Shown here: positions 33,478 through 44,376 of the stretch, piece after piece
How positions within the stretch are numbered: position 1 is the stretch's first letter
Layout: every line of letters starts with the position of its first letter
Position numbers and translations under genes: made by a program
Assembly (NCBI GenBank): GCA_037892935.1
Contig: JAYXKI010000017.1
Coordinates: 186,001 to 250,000, forward strand
Length of the DNA stretch: 64,000 bases
Source of the DNA: Phlebopus portentosus
Taxonomy: Eukaryota > Basidiomycota > Agaricomycetes > Boletales > Boletinellaceae
Direction: 5' to 3'
The notes under the pieces: model-generated
Database searches by the model: none
Told to the model about the DNA's origin: nothing
Seen by the model: only the letters and a program-made list of their open reading frames with translations

Positions 33478-33686
33478 TATTAAGAGTTGAAAACAGGTGA
33501 CCGGCCAGACTAGGGATTGAACCTAGGATCTCCTGAGTATATACCAGATGCTTTCACCACTAAGCTATCTAGCCAGGTTAATCACTTTAGATTGGCATTA
33601 CCAGCCTATGAGTTCAGGGTCCATATTGCTACTAAGCAGGGAATAACTCATAGTCTGAGTAAGCTGAGGATTACATAATCCTAACA
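33478..33686 (-). mobile_element. tRNA-bearing mini-element, copy 2
   Basis: 209 bp, TATTAAGAGTTG...ATAATCCTAACA on the plus strand, flanked by CATCT (33473-33477 and 33687-33691). The empty site in C1 near 14775 has CATCT once. It contains the cloverleaf at 33502-33574 on the minus strand. Confidence 0.85.
33502..33574 (-). tRNA. tRNA-like cloverleaf inside mini-element copy 2
   Basis: 73 nt, the best-preserved copy: acceptor GGCTAGA/TCTGGCC, D stem GCTT/AAGC perfectly paired, anticodon stem TCTGG/TCAGG, T stem CTAGG/CCTAG with TTCAATC. Box A and box B are intact. The anticodon loop reads TATATAC, which would give TAT at 34-36 but lacks T33. No CCA is encoded; GTCACC follows. Confidence 0.6.
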
Positions 33687-36520
33687 CATCTTGTGCAGAG
33701 AACACATGCTCAGCACAATTAGATGACTGAAATGCATATTCCAGAGCATCTTCATAAGACAGATAGATGTCCTCTAGTCCTGCATTAGCACCAAAATCCA
33801 TTAGGCCAGCAAACATCAGTGCTTCAGCTTGCAACTCCTCTTCTGACATAATGTCCAGTTCATCAGGTGAGTCACTGTCCATCTCAACATCCTGCTCTGG
33901 CTGCTCTACAACATCTGGCTGAGCTGCAGAGTCAGTATCAGAAGCAGTATCAGGTGCAGTGTCAGATACAGTTGGCTCTGCTGAGTTGAAGTTGAAGCGC
34001 TGTGGTGGAGTAGGGGAGCCTGGCACACGTCTGGGAAGGCGCTGTCCAACATAGTCCACATCCCACCAGCTAGTGGTATGACGTCTAATAGGTCTCCACA
34101 TTGGATCTGGCCACCAGGGAGAAGCAGGCCTTTGTTTCTTTAAGGCCTGCTCAGATAGCAGTGGTGAAGTAGTGTGTTCACGCTTTGGTGGATGAGTGGC
34201 TGGTGAAGGAGGATGATGTGGGGGACTGTGTGAAGGAGGACTAGGTGATGGATTGGGTGGAGGACTAGGTGTAGGTGTAGGTGTAGGTGTAGGCATAGGA
34301 GGATCTGCTGGATGCATAGGAGCAGGTGGTGGAGGAGGAGCTGGCAGAACATCAATAGCATCCTCAAGTCAACTGGGTTTCTAGATGTACCAGGGAAGAC
34401 TCTCTCATCAAATTGAGCAGAGTCACTAATGACTTCCTTTCTGGTAAGTGGATTCCAGAACAACCAGCCTTTATAGTTAGAGGGATAGCCTAGGAACACA
34501 CATTTCTGTGTGTGGGACTGCAGCTGCTTGTGTTGATCTTTCTTCACAAGCACATAGGAGGTGCATCCAAATACATGCAAGTGAGAGACATCTGGCTTTG
34601 ACTGGAGCCAGAGCTCATAGGGTGTACTGGCAGACACAGCAGAGGTGGGAGAGCGGTTGTGTACATGTACAAATGCTGCCACTGCATCCCACCAGAAGCT
34701 AGAGGGCAGGTGTGCTTCATTAAGCATAGTAGTAATGCCCTCTGCAAGTGTCCTGTTAGCACGCTCTGCAACACCATTCTGATGAGGTTCATCTCTAATA
34801 GTGTGCTGTCTGTGGATGCCTGTAGTAATACAGAACTGGTCCCATTCCTTAGACACATATTCTCCACCTTTATCATCACGAGTGGCTTTGATCTTCACTC
34901 CTAACTGGTTCTCTGCATAGGCCTTAAATTGCTTGAAGGCAGCAAATGCATCACTCTTCTTCTTCAATGGGAGAACAGCCCAGTAGCGGCTGTAATCATC
35001 AATGAAGGTGATCCAATATTTAAAGCCATGTCTAGATTGGACAGGCAATAGACCATGAACATCTGAGTGAACCAATTGAAAGAGACTAGAAGCTCTGTGA
35101 GATGCAAGTTTAAAGATATTAGACCTGTGCTACTTGCCAGCAATGCAAGGTTCACAGATAGGATCTGAAGTGCTCTTGGATCTGACAACCATTCCCTTGA
35201 CTAGCTCCTCAGTCATCAACCTGTTCACATCATCATGATTGAGATGTGCAAAGTGCCTATGCCAAAGTGTAGTGTCAAGTGGACAGGTGCTGGTGAATGC
35301 AGCATAAGCAATAGTAGGGACAATATGGCCATTGAGAGTTGCTGCATTGTAAGAGGTGATATTTGCAGTGAAAAGAACTGTTCCATGACGATGGAAAAGC
35401 ATCTTGTTATGATGAATGGTGACAACATATGATTTGGAACGAGTCAAATACAGGACTGAGAGGAGATTGTTTCTGAGATCAGGAACATGAAGTACACGCT
35501 CAAATTCAAGTAACTGTCCAGGTTTGCCACCAACTACAGGCTGAAAGCGCACTGTGCCAATAAATAACTTGATTGTTGGCCAAACGAATAGGGGTGTGAT
35601 TTGTTGAGTATTTGGTGAACCAATGACGATGTGGAGTCATGTGGCAAGTGGCACCTGTGTCAGCAATCCAGTCAGTTCCTGCATCTGGGATAAGAGGTGA
35701 ATGGGGATTGGTGTAGTCAAGAGCACTTGCATTGCCAGCAAATTCAGCAGATTCAGCAGATTCATCTTGTTGAGCAACATGGGCCTTCTGGCCCTTTCTG
35801 CCCTTCCTCCTCTTCTCTTCCCTGTTCTTCTTAGCCCTGACATGTGCATCCTTAGAAGCTGCCTGCTTCATATAGCAGTTCTCCTCTGTGTGCTTAGGAA
35901 TACCACAGAAGGTGCAAGTGACACCTTGAGAGGAGATAGGCTTTACAGCACTACTAGTGGATATGAACATGGCCTGGGGCTGAAGCTGAATGCGCTCTTG
36001 ACGGTTCTGCTGCTCTTGGGCAAATGCCTCCTTAAGGTTATTCCACTTGAATTCCTTCATAAGGAGCACTGCAGAGCGAAAGGAAGCATAGTCCTCAGGA
36101 AGAGCACGAATTAGACATGCACATGCAAGCTCATTCTCAAACTCCTCAAGTTTGAGGGTGCTAGAACGAGTGCTTCTGATCTTGTGCAGTGCTAGCTCAA
36201 CCCTGCTCACCAGATTGGTGAGGGACTCATCTTCCTTCTTGGTGATATTGAAGAACTCATCATAAGCATTAAAGCGCGCAGCTGGGTTGTCCTGCTCATT
36301 GATCTTCTGAAGCTCAGTCCACATCTTGACTGGATCATCCATGTAGTCCTGCACCATAACCTGCATGCTAAGCACTAGGCTTAGCTTCCTGACCAGAGGT
36401 CAGGCACCACAACTTCTTGACTTGAAGTGCAACATGCATATCATGCTTCCAGACAGAGTAATTGCTGTCATTGAGCTTGGTGATAGTGGATAGCGTCTCA
36501 GAGGTGACAGGATCAGACAT

Positions 36521-37706
36521 GATAGTTGAAATGAGGTGTGGATGAGAGTGGGCAGATGATGCTTAGAAGAAATAAGCAGTGAGGAAGCAATGAGGGAGAG
36601 AGCGCTAACAAATTTATGCCTGGAGGTGACAGATCAATGCCAACCAGTGCAGTCTTCTACAGTCACTGAAGTATACACAGATTTGCCGCAAGACAGTGCT
36701 GGTCTGTTGGTCTGCTAAGACCCCACAGGCACCGCTAACTGAGAGAGGCTCTAGGCTTAAGTAGACACTCAAAGAGTGACTACAACCAGCGAACTAAGGC
36801 CGGGCAGGCAAGCTTCACAGTCTGTAGGCTAGGCTGATCCAACAACAGTGATGGAGCCACACACCAATTAACACCAGAGCTGCCAGACACAAAATGCAGC
36901 ACAGAGAGGGAACGGATGGGCGGAACGGTGCGCAAATTGGCACGCAGATAGAGGACAACGAGCGGAATCGAACGGTGCAAAGAGCACGCGGATCAGATCA
37001 GCGGATCGGCAGCAATCGACAATTTTCGTCGGCACAAGAATAGCTCACAGCGCAGTTAAACCGCGGCCGCTCAAGCTGAAACTTGGTGGAAGTATGCACA
37101 GGTATAAGAGCCGTGTGCACACCAAAAGGCGTCCGGATCGGATCAGCGGTTGCCGAGAAAATCGAAAGTTGCCAAAATAGAGTGCAAAACAAAGATCCTT
37201 CAATAAGTCGGCGAGTTCTTGACCGATTTGGCTGAAACTTCGCGACAAAGGACGACAAAATAGGCAGAATAGACGTGCCAAATTTCGTGAGAAATGGATC
37301 AGCGGTTCACCCGGGATAGGCAATGCAACTTCGAAAATAGCCAAAAGTGATAGGGCTATAGCGGTGTCAAATCGCAACGGATCAGGCTGAAACTCGGCAG
37401 GACAGTAGGCCTATATGGGCCGAGTAAACGTGCCAAAGGGCGTCGAAAACGGCTGGATGGTTGTGGAGCAATCAAGCGGCGGAGTTTTAGGGAGATTTGG
37501 CACTAATAAAGGCCAAAGAAGAAGGCAGAGGGCTCTGGGACTGTGGAAACTGCACAGAAGGGTGCAGAGGATGATGGGAACACTAGGAACACACCAAAAG
37601 GCCAGTCTAGAACACCAAAAGCTTCTCTGACAACAGCAGCAGCTCTCCAAACCCAAAAACTCAAAAATGCGGCAGTGCAGACAGCTAGAGCTCAAGGCTC
37701 ATAACC
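36521..37706 (-). other. Copia E leader with PBS, non-coding
   Basis: Same 1.2-kb leader as C1 and C3, ending at the PBS GGTTATGAGCC next to the 5' LTR. No supported gene. Confidence 0.7.
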
Positions 37707-37958
37707 TGTTAGATCACACAAATCCAGCAAGGGACCACTGAGTCCAGTGGTGAGTACACTTGATGTATATTAGCAGTCTAACTACATACCTGAGTCCAGT
37801 GGTGAGTACACTTGATGTAGAGTACTCACCAATGGACTGTGCCGCTTTTACAGGAGATTACATAAGCATCACATGATCAAGAAAGCGGACATAAGGAAGA
37901 ATATAAACAGAACAATAAACTACAAAATACTAAGAGTGTCAGAATCACACTTCTAACA
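37707..37958 (-). repeat. 5' LTR of copia E
   Basis: 252 bp, nearly identical to 31617-31868. The right flank begins inside gag of another minus-strand copia copy. Confidence 0.9.
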
Positions 37959-39427
37959 GCTCAGTCCACATCTTGACTGGATCATCTATGTAGTCCTGCA
38001 TCATAACCTACATGCTATACTCAAGTCTCTGATAGATCAGGCCTGCAGCTTACTCAGCCTTCTCTTCCCAGAGCTGGACAGCCTCTACTGGAGTACTAGG
38101 CTTAGCTTCCTGACTAGAGGTCAGGCACTACAACTTCTTAACTTGAAGTGCAGCATGCATATCATGCTTCCAAATAGAGTAATTGCTGTCATTGAGCTTG
38201 GTGATAGTGGATAGCATCTCAGAGGTGATAGGATCAGACATGATAGTTGAAATGAGGTGTGAATGAGAGTGAACAGATAATGCTTAGAAGAAATAAGCAG
38301 TGAGAGAGCAATAAGGGAGAGAGCGCTAACAAATTTATGCCTGGAGGTGACAGATCAATGCCAACCAGTACAGTCTTCTACAGTCACTGAAATATATACA
38401 GATTTGCCACAAGACAGTACTGGTCTGTTGGTCTGCTAAGATCCCGCAAGCACTGCTGACTGAGAGAGGCTCTAGGCTTAAGTAGACACTCAAAGAATGA
38501 CTACAACCAGTGAACTAAGGCCAGGCAGGCAAGCTTCACAGTCTGTAGGCTAGGCTGATCCAACAATAGCAATGGAGCTACACACTAATTAACATCAGAG
38601 CTGCTAGACACAAAATGCAGCACAGAGAGGGAACAGATAGGTAGAATGGTGTGCAAATTGGCACGCAGATAGAGGGGAATAAACTAAATTTAACAGTGTA
38701 AAGAGCATGTGGATCAGATCAGCAGATTGGCAGCAATCAACAATTTTTATCAGTACAAGAACAGCTTACAGCAGAGTTAAACTGCAGCTGATGAAACTGG
38801 AACTGGGTAAAAGTATGCACAGGTATGGGAGCCATATGCACACTAAAGGGCATCTGGATTGGATGAGCAGTTGCTGAGAAAATTAAAAGTTGCTAAAATA
38901 GGGTACAAAATAAAGATCCTTCAATATGTTAGGAAGTTCTTGACCAATTTAACTAAAACTTTGCGACAGAGAACGTGGAAATAGGCCAAATAGCTGTGCC
39001 AAATTTTGTGAGAAACAGATTAGCAGTTCACCCAAAATAGGCAATGCAACTTTAAAAATAGCTAAAAGTGATAGGGCTATAGCAGTGTCAAATTGCAACA
39101 GATCAGGCTGAAACTCAGCAGGACAGTAGGCCTATATGGGCCAAGTAAACGTGCCAAAGGGCGTCGAAAACGGCTGGATGGTTGTGGGGCAATCAAGCAG
39201 CAGAGTTTTGAGAAGATTTGGCACTGATAAAGGCCAAGGAAGAAGGCAAAGGGCTCTGGGACTGTGGAAACTGCACAGAAGGGTGCAGAAGATGATAGGA
39301 ACACTAGGAACACACCAAAAGGCTAGTTCAGAATATCAAAAGCTTCTCTGACAATAGTAGCAGCTCTCCAAAACTAAAAACTCAAAAATGTGACAGTATA
39401 GACAGCTAGAGCTCAAGTCTCATAACC
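37959..39427 (-). pseudogene. gag: Copia 5' fragment: leader and start of gag, minus strand
   Basis: From the 5' LTR at 39428 the minus strand reads PBS, leader (39427-38242), the gag ATG at 38241 and gag up to the KMWTEL region at 37959, where copia E begins. Stops within gag (for example near 38010 and 38050) are TAA/TAG at CAG or TGG positions. The leader is more diverged than in C1, C3 and E, so this is an older copy. Confidence 0.75.
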
Positions 39428-39678
39428 TGTTAGATCACACAAATCTAGCAAGGGACCACTGAGTCCAGTGGTGAGTACACTTGATGTATATTAGCAGTCT
39501 AACTATATACCTGAGTCTAGTGGTGAGTACACTTGATGTAAAGTACTTACCAATGGACTATGCCGCTTTTACAGAAGATTATATAAGCATCACATGATCA
39601 AGAAAGTGGACATAACAAAGAATATAAATAGAACAATAAATAAAGAATAGTAACAGTGTTAGGATCACACTTTTAACA
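39428..39678 (-). repeat. 5' LTR of an older copia copy
   Basis: 251 bp, TGTTAGATCACAC...CTTTTAACA on the plus strand with the duplicated unit, several transitions away from the young LTRs. The right flank CAACCCAGCTGC is gag of a plus-strand copia. Confidence 0.85.
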
Positions 39679-40306
39679 CAACCCAGCTGCACACTTTAAT
39701 GCCTATGATGAGTTCTTTAACATTACCAAGAAGGAAGATGAGTCTCTCACCAATCTGGTGAGCAGGGTTGAGCTGGCATTACACAAGATCAGAAGCACTC
39801 ATTCTAGCACCCTCAAACTTGAGGAGTTTGAGAATTAGCTTGCGTCTGATTCGTGCTCTTTCTGAGGACTATGCCTCCTTTCACTCTGCAGTGCTCCTTA
39901 TGAAAGAATTCAAGTGGAATAACCTCAAGAAGGCATTTGCTCAAGAGCAGCAGAACTGTCAAGAGTGCATTCAGCTTCAGCCCCAGGCCATGTTTACATC
40001 TACTAGTAGTGCTGTAAAGCCTATCTTCTCTCAAGGTGTCACTTGCACCTTCTGTGGCATTCTTAAGTACACAGAGGAGAACTGCTATATGAAGCAGGCA
40101 GCCTCCAAGGATGCACATATCAGGGCTAAGAGAGACAGAGAAGAGAAGAGGAGGAAGAGCAGGAAGGGCCAGAAGGCCCATATTGCTCAATAAGATGAGT
40201 CTGCTGAATCTGCTAAATTTGCTAGCAATGCAAGTGCTCTTGACTATACCAATCCCTATTTACCTCTTATCCCAGATGCAGGAACTGACTGGATTGCTGA
40301 CACAAG

Positions 40307-40515
40307 TGTTAGGATTATGTAATCCTCAGCTTACTCAGACTATAAGTTATTCCCTGCTTAGTAGCAATATGGACCCTAAACTCATAGGCTGGTAATGCCA
40401 ATCTAAAGTGATCAACCTGGCTAGATAGCTTAGTGGTGAAAGTATCTGGTATATACTCAGAAGATCTTAGGTTCAATCTCTAGTCTGGCCGGTCACCTGT
40501 TTTCAACTCTTAATA
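40307..40515 (+). mobile_element. tRNA-bearing mini-element, copy 3
   Basis: 209 bp, TGTTAGGATTATGTAATCC...CTCTTAATA, flanked by ACAAG (40302-40306 and 40516-40520). It sits in the protease-coding region of a copia copy. It contains the cloverleaf at 40419-40491. Confidence 0.85.
40419..40491 (+). tRNA. tRNA-like cloverleaf inside mini-element copy 3
   Basis: 73 nt; acceptor GGCTAGA/TCTGGCC intact. Two T-stem pairs have become G-U (TTAGG/TCTAG) and the D stem has one G-U, so the fold is kept although bases changed. Box B reads GGTTCAATCTC. Probably a decayed repeat rather than a working tRNA gene. Confidence 0.5.
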
Positions 40516-43500
40516 ACAAGTACTACTTGTCACATGACTTCACATCGTCATTAGTTCACCAAATACTTAATAAATCACACCCTTATTTGTTTAGCCAACA
40601 ACCAAGTTATTTATTCAGTTAGCATTGGCACAGTGTGCTTTCAGTCTGTAGTTAGTGACAAATCTGGACAGTTACTTGAATTTGAGCATGTACTCCATGT
40701 TCCTGATCTTAGAAACAATCTCCTCTCAATCTTGTATTTGACTTGTTCTAAATTATATGTTGTCACCATTCACCATAATAAGATACTTTTCCACCATTGT
40801 GGAATAGTCCTTTTCACTGCAAACATCACTTTTAACAATGCAGCAACTCTCAATGGCCATATTGTCCCTACTATTGCTTATGCTACATTTACCAGCACCT
40901 GTCCACTTGACACTACACTTTTGACATAAACACTTTGCACATCTCAATCATGGTGATGTGAACAGGTTGATGACTGAGGAGCTAGTCAAGGGAATGGTTG
41001 TCAAATCTAAGAGCACTCCAGATCCTGTCTATGAACCTTGCATTACTAGCAAGCAGCATAGGTCTAATATCTCCAAACTTGCATCTCACAGAGCTTCTGG
41101 TCTTCTCTAATTAGTTCACTCTAATGTTCATGGTCTATTGCCTGTCCAGTCCAGACATGGCTTCAAATATTGGATCACTTTCATTGATGATTACAGCTGC
41201 TACTGGGCTGTTCTCCTATTGAAGAAGAAGAGTAATGCATTTGCTACCTTCAAGCAATTTAAGGCCTATGCAGAGAACTAGTTAGGAGTGAAGATCAAAG
41301 CCACTCGTGATGATAAAGGTGGAGAGTATGTGTCTAAGGAATGGGACCAGTTCTGTATTACTGTAAGTATCTATAGACAGCACACTATCAGAGATGAACC
41401 TCATCAAAATGGTGTTGCAGAGTGTGCTAACAGGACACTTGCAGAGGGCATCACTACTATGCTTAATGAAGTACATCTGCCTTCTAGCTTCTGGTGGGAT
41501 GCAGTGACAGCATTTGTACATGTGTACAACCTCTCTCCCACCTCTGCTGTGTCTGCCAGTATACTCTATGAGCTCTGGTTCTAGTCAAAACCAGATATCT
41601 CTTACTTGTATGTATTTGGATGCACCTCCTATATGCTTGTAAAGAAAGATCAATACAAGTAGCTGCAGTCCCACACACAGAAATATGTGTTCCTAGACTA
41701 CTCCTCTAATTATAAAGGCTGGCTATTCTGTAATTCACTTATTAGGAAGGAAGTCATTAGTGACTCTGCTTAATTTGATAAGAGAGTCTTCCTTAGTACA
41801 TCTAGAAACCCAGTTGACTTAAGGGTAAATATGCCTACACAGACAGAAGACCTGTCAGAACAGAGGGGAGTAGAGGATACTATTGATGTTCTGCTAGCTT
41901 CTCCTCCTCCACCTGCTCCTATACATCTAGCACATCCTCCTATGCCTACACCTACACCTACACCTAGTCCTCCACCCAATTCATCATCTAGTCCTCCTTC
42001 ACACAATCCTCCTTCACCAGCTACTCATTCACCAAAGTGTGAACATACTACTTCACCACTGCTATCTGAGCAGACCTTAAAGAAACAAAGACCTGTCTCT
42101 CCCTGGTGGCCAGATTCAATGTGGAGACCTATTAGATATCACACCACTGGCTAGTGGGATGTGAACTATATTAGACAGTACCTTCTCAAACATGTGCCAG
42201 GCTCCCCTATTTCATCACAGCACTTCAACTTCAACTCAGCAGAGCCAACTGCACCTGACACTGCTTCTGATACTGACTCTGTAGCTCAGCCGGATATTGT
42301 AGAGCAGCCAGAGCAGGATATTGAGATAGACAGTGACTCACCTGATGAACTGGACATCATGTTAGAAGAGGAGTTGCAAGCTGAAGCACTGATGTTTGCT
42401 GGTCTAATAGATTTTGATACTAATGCAGAACTAGAGGACATCTATCTGTCTTATGAAGATGCTCTGGAATATACATTCCAGTCATTTAATTGCTCTGAGC
42501 ATATGTTCTTTGCACAAGGTGTGCAACACATTAGTCCTGAACCTTATTAGTGAAAGGACATCAAAGGACGCCCTGATGCAGACCTTTAGAAAAAGGCAGC
42601 CATAGAGGAATTTATCAGTCTGATTAAGAATAGTACATTTGAACTAGTCAAACTACCTTCTGATAGAAAGCCTATTGGATGTAGATGGGTGTTCAAGCTC
42701 AGGCATAAGGCAGATGGATCTGTAGATAGGTACAAGGCAAGGCTAGTAGCCAAGAGCTTCTCTCAGCAACCAGGTCTTGAGTTCTCTCAGGTGTTTGCTC
42801 CTACAGCCAAGTGGGCTGCACTTAGAGCCATCTTAACATTAGCTGCATTTGAAGACCTTGAGCTATATAGTGTTGATATCTCTACTGCTTTCCTCAATGG
42901 TGAGATGGAGCATGATGTCTACATGACTCAGCTTGAAGGATTTGAGGACTACTTTGGCTCTGGATTTGTTCTCAAGCTGATTAAGTCAATTTATGGCCTT
43001 AAGTAGGCTAGCCATCAATGATACAAGAAGCTTGATTCAGTGATGAAGAACATAGGCTTTAAGTTAGTATACTGTAATTATAGCATTTGGGTGTACAGCA
43101 GAGATGAAGTACATATTATTATTCCAGTTTATATTAATGATATGACTATTGCTGCAAAGTCTAAACAATAATATGAGTCTGTCAGAGATGAGCCGGCTAA
43201 GCACTTTAAACTGTATGAGTTGGGCCTAACCTCATTCCTACTAGAAGTCCACATCTAGAGAGACTGCTCCAAGCACTCTATCATTCTGTCACAGAGACAG
43301 TATATTATTGATGTGCTAGAGCACTTCAGCATAAGTAATTATGGCACTGTTACTACTTCACTCCCTAAGCAGAAGCTCAGCAAGGACATAGCTCTTAAGG
43401 CATCTGCAGAGACTAAATACATGAAGCAGGTGCCCTACAAGCAATTAGTTAGTGTAATCATACATCTGGCTATAGCTACTAGGTCAGACATTGCTTATAC

Positions 43501-44214
43501 AGTTGGTGTCTTAGGATGCTTTAGTTCTAATCCTGGTCCAGCTCATTAGAAGGTAGCAAAGCATTTATGTTGTTATCTGTAAGGCACAAAGGATTTTAGG
43601 CTAACTTATGCACCTGATCCTAAGTCATCTGAGCTGTTCACTACCTTCTGTGATGCTGACCATGGAGAAAATGAGGATAACAGGTGCTCCACAAGTGGGA
43701 TAATTGTCAAGATGGGAACTGGTACTATTAGCTAGGCTAGTAAGCTACAGCCCTTTGTCACTCTATCTACCACTGAAGCAGAGTATATTGCTGCTGTCAG
43801 TGCAGGATAAGAAATTATGTGGCTGAGAAATCTATTTACAGAAATTGGCTATAAGTTTGATGCACCTTCCTCTCTGTACATTGATAACCAGTCTGCTCTG
43901 TCTGTGACAAATAATCTTAAGCATTATGGATGCATGAAACACCTAGATCTGCACTTTTACTAGTTAAGAGATGTTGTAAAGGCTGGCCATATTAATGTGC
44001 ATTACTTGTCTGCTCAGATTATGTCAGCTAACATCATGACCAAGGTACTTAGTAAAGTGAAGGTGCAGAAGATGTGTAGGATGCTAGAATTGAAATGAGG
44101 TGTGTCATACTGTGTGACATATGTCACACACATGGATGCATATATATTAGTGATATGTCACACATCGTCACATATGTGACATATATGTGACAGAAGTGTC
44201 AGATCAGGGGGGAG

Positions 44215-44376
44215 TATTAGAAGTGTGATCCTAACACTGTTACTATTTTTTATTTATTGTTTTATTTATATTCTTTATTATATTCGCTTTCTTGATCATG
44301 TGATGCTTATGTAATCTTCTATAAAAGCAGCACAGTTCATTGGTGAGCACTCTATATCAAGTGTACTTATCAGTCT
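44215..44376 (+). repeat. Truncated subfamily B copia LTR shared by two tandem copies
   Basis: Starts TATTAGAAGTGTG (TG changed to TA) and follows the 199-bp LTR until GTGTACTTA, then jumps into copia leader sequence (TTAGTTCACTGGTTGTAG). TATAAAAG near 44322 is a candidate TATA box. It serves as the 3' LTR of the upstream copy and the 5' LTR remnant of the downstream copy, which fits recombination between LTR and leader. Confidence 0.75.

Larger units (their letters stand above)
31896..36520 (-). pseudogene. gag-pol: Copia E gag-pol with three deletions and a mini-element insertion
   Basis: ATG at 36520. Deletion 1 near 36370 removes about 80 bp of gag. Deletion 2 near 35562 removes roughly 11 bp after the protease and shifts frame. 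Deletion 3 near 34363 removes about 60 bp of the linker. The 209-bp mini-element splits the RT N-terminal region at 33478-33686, and a TAG replaces a Trp at 32259. The RT-RNase H part downstream (33473-32259, then 32249-31896) is otherwise long and open with YVDDMTIAV intact. The knuckle, DTGA and integrase DDE residues are present. Confidence 0.85.
31617..37958 (-). mobile_element. Ty1/copia element E, youngest by LTR identity but deleted
   Basis: Bounded by 252-bp LTRs (31617-31868 and 37707-37958) that differ at a single base by eye (ATACTT versus ACACTT near the end). It contains a mini-element insertion at 33478-33686. Left flank GCTTT, right flank GCTCA, so no target duplication. Despite near-identical LTRs the internal region carries at least three small deletions, so this copy must have moved using proteins from another element. 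Confidence 0.9.
39679..44214 (+). pseudogene. gag-pol: Copia subfamily B gag-pol, plus strand, heavily mutated
   Basis: Begins mid-gag (NPAAHFNAYDEFF-equivalent), then the knuckle (CTFCGILKYTEENC), protease interrupted by a mini-element right after the DT of the active site (40307-40515), GAG-pre-integrase, integrase (DDKGGEY near 41320, NGVAECANR near 41415), linker, RT (the YVDD box is changed; YINDMTIAA near 43135) and RNase H to about 44098. Dozens of TAG/TAA stops, almost all at former CAG, CAA or TGG codons. The tail 44100-44214 holds nested palindromes of TGTCACATATGTGACA type. Confidence 0.8.
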
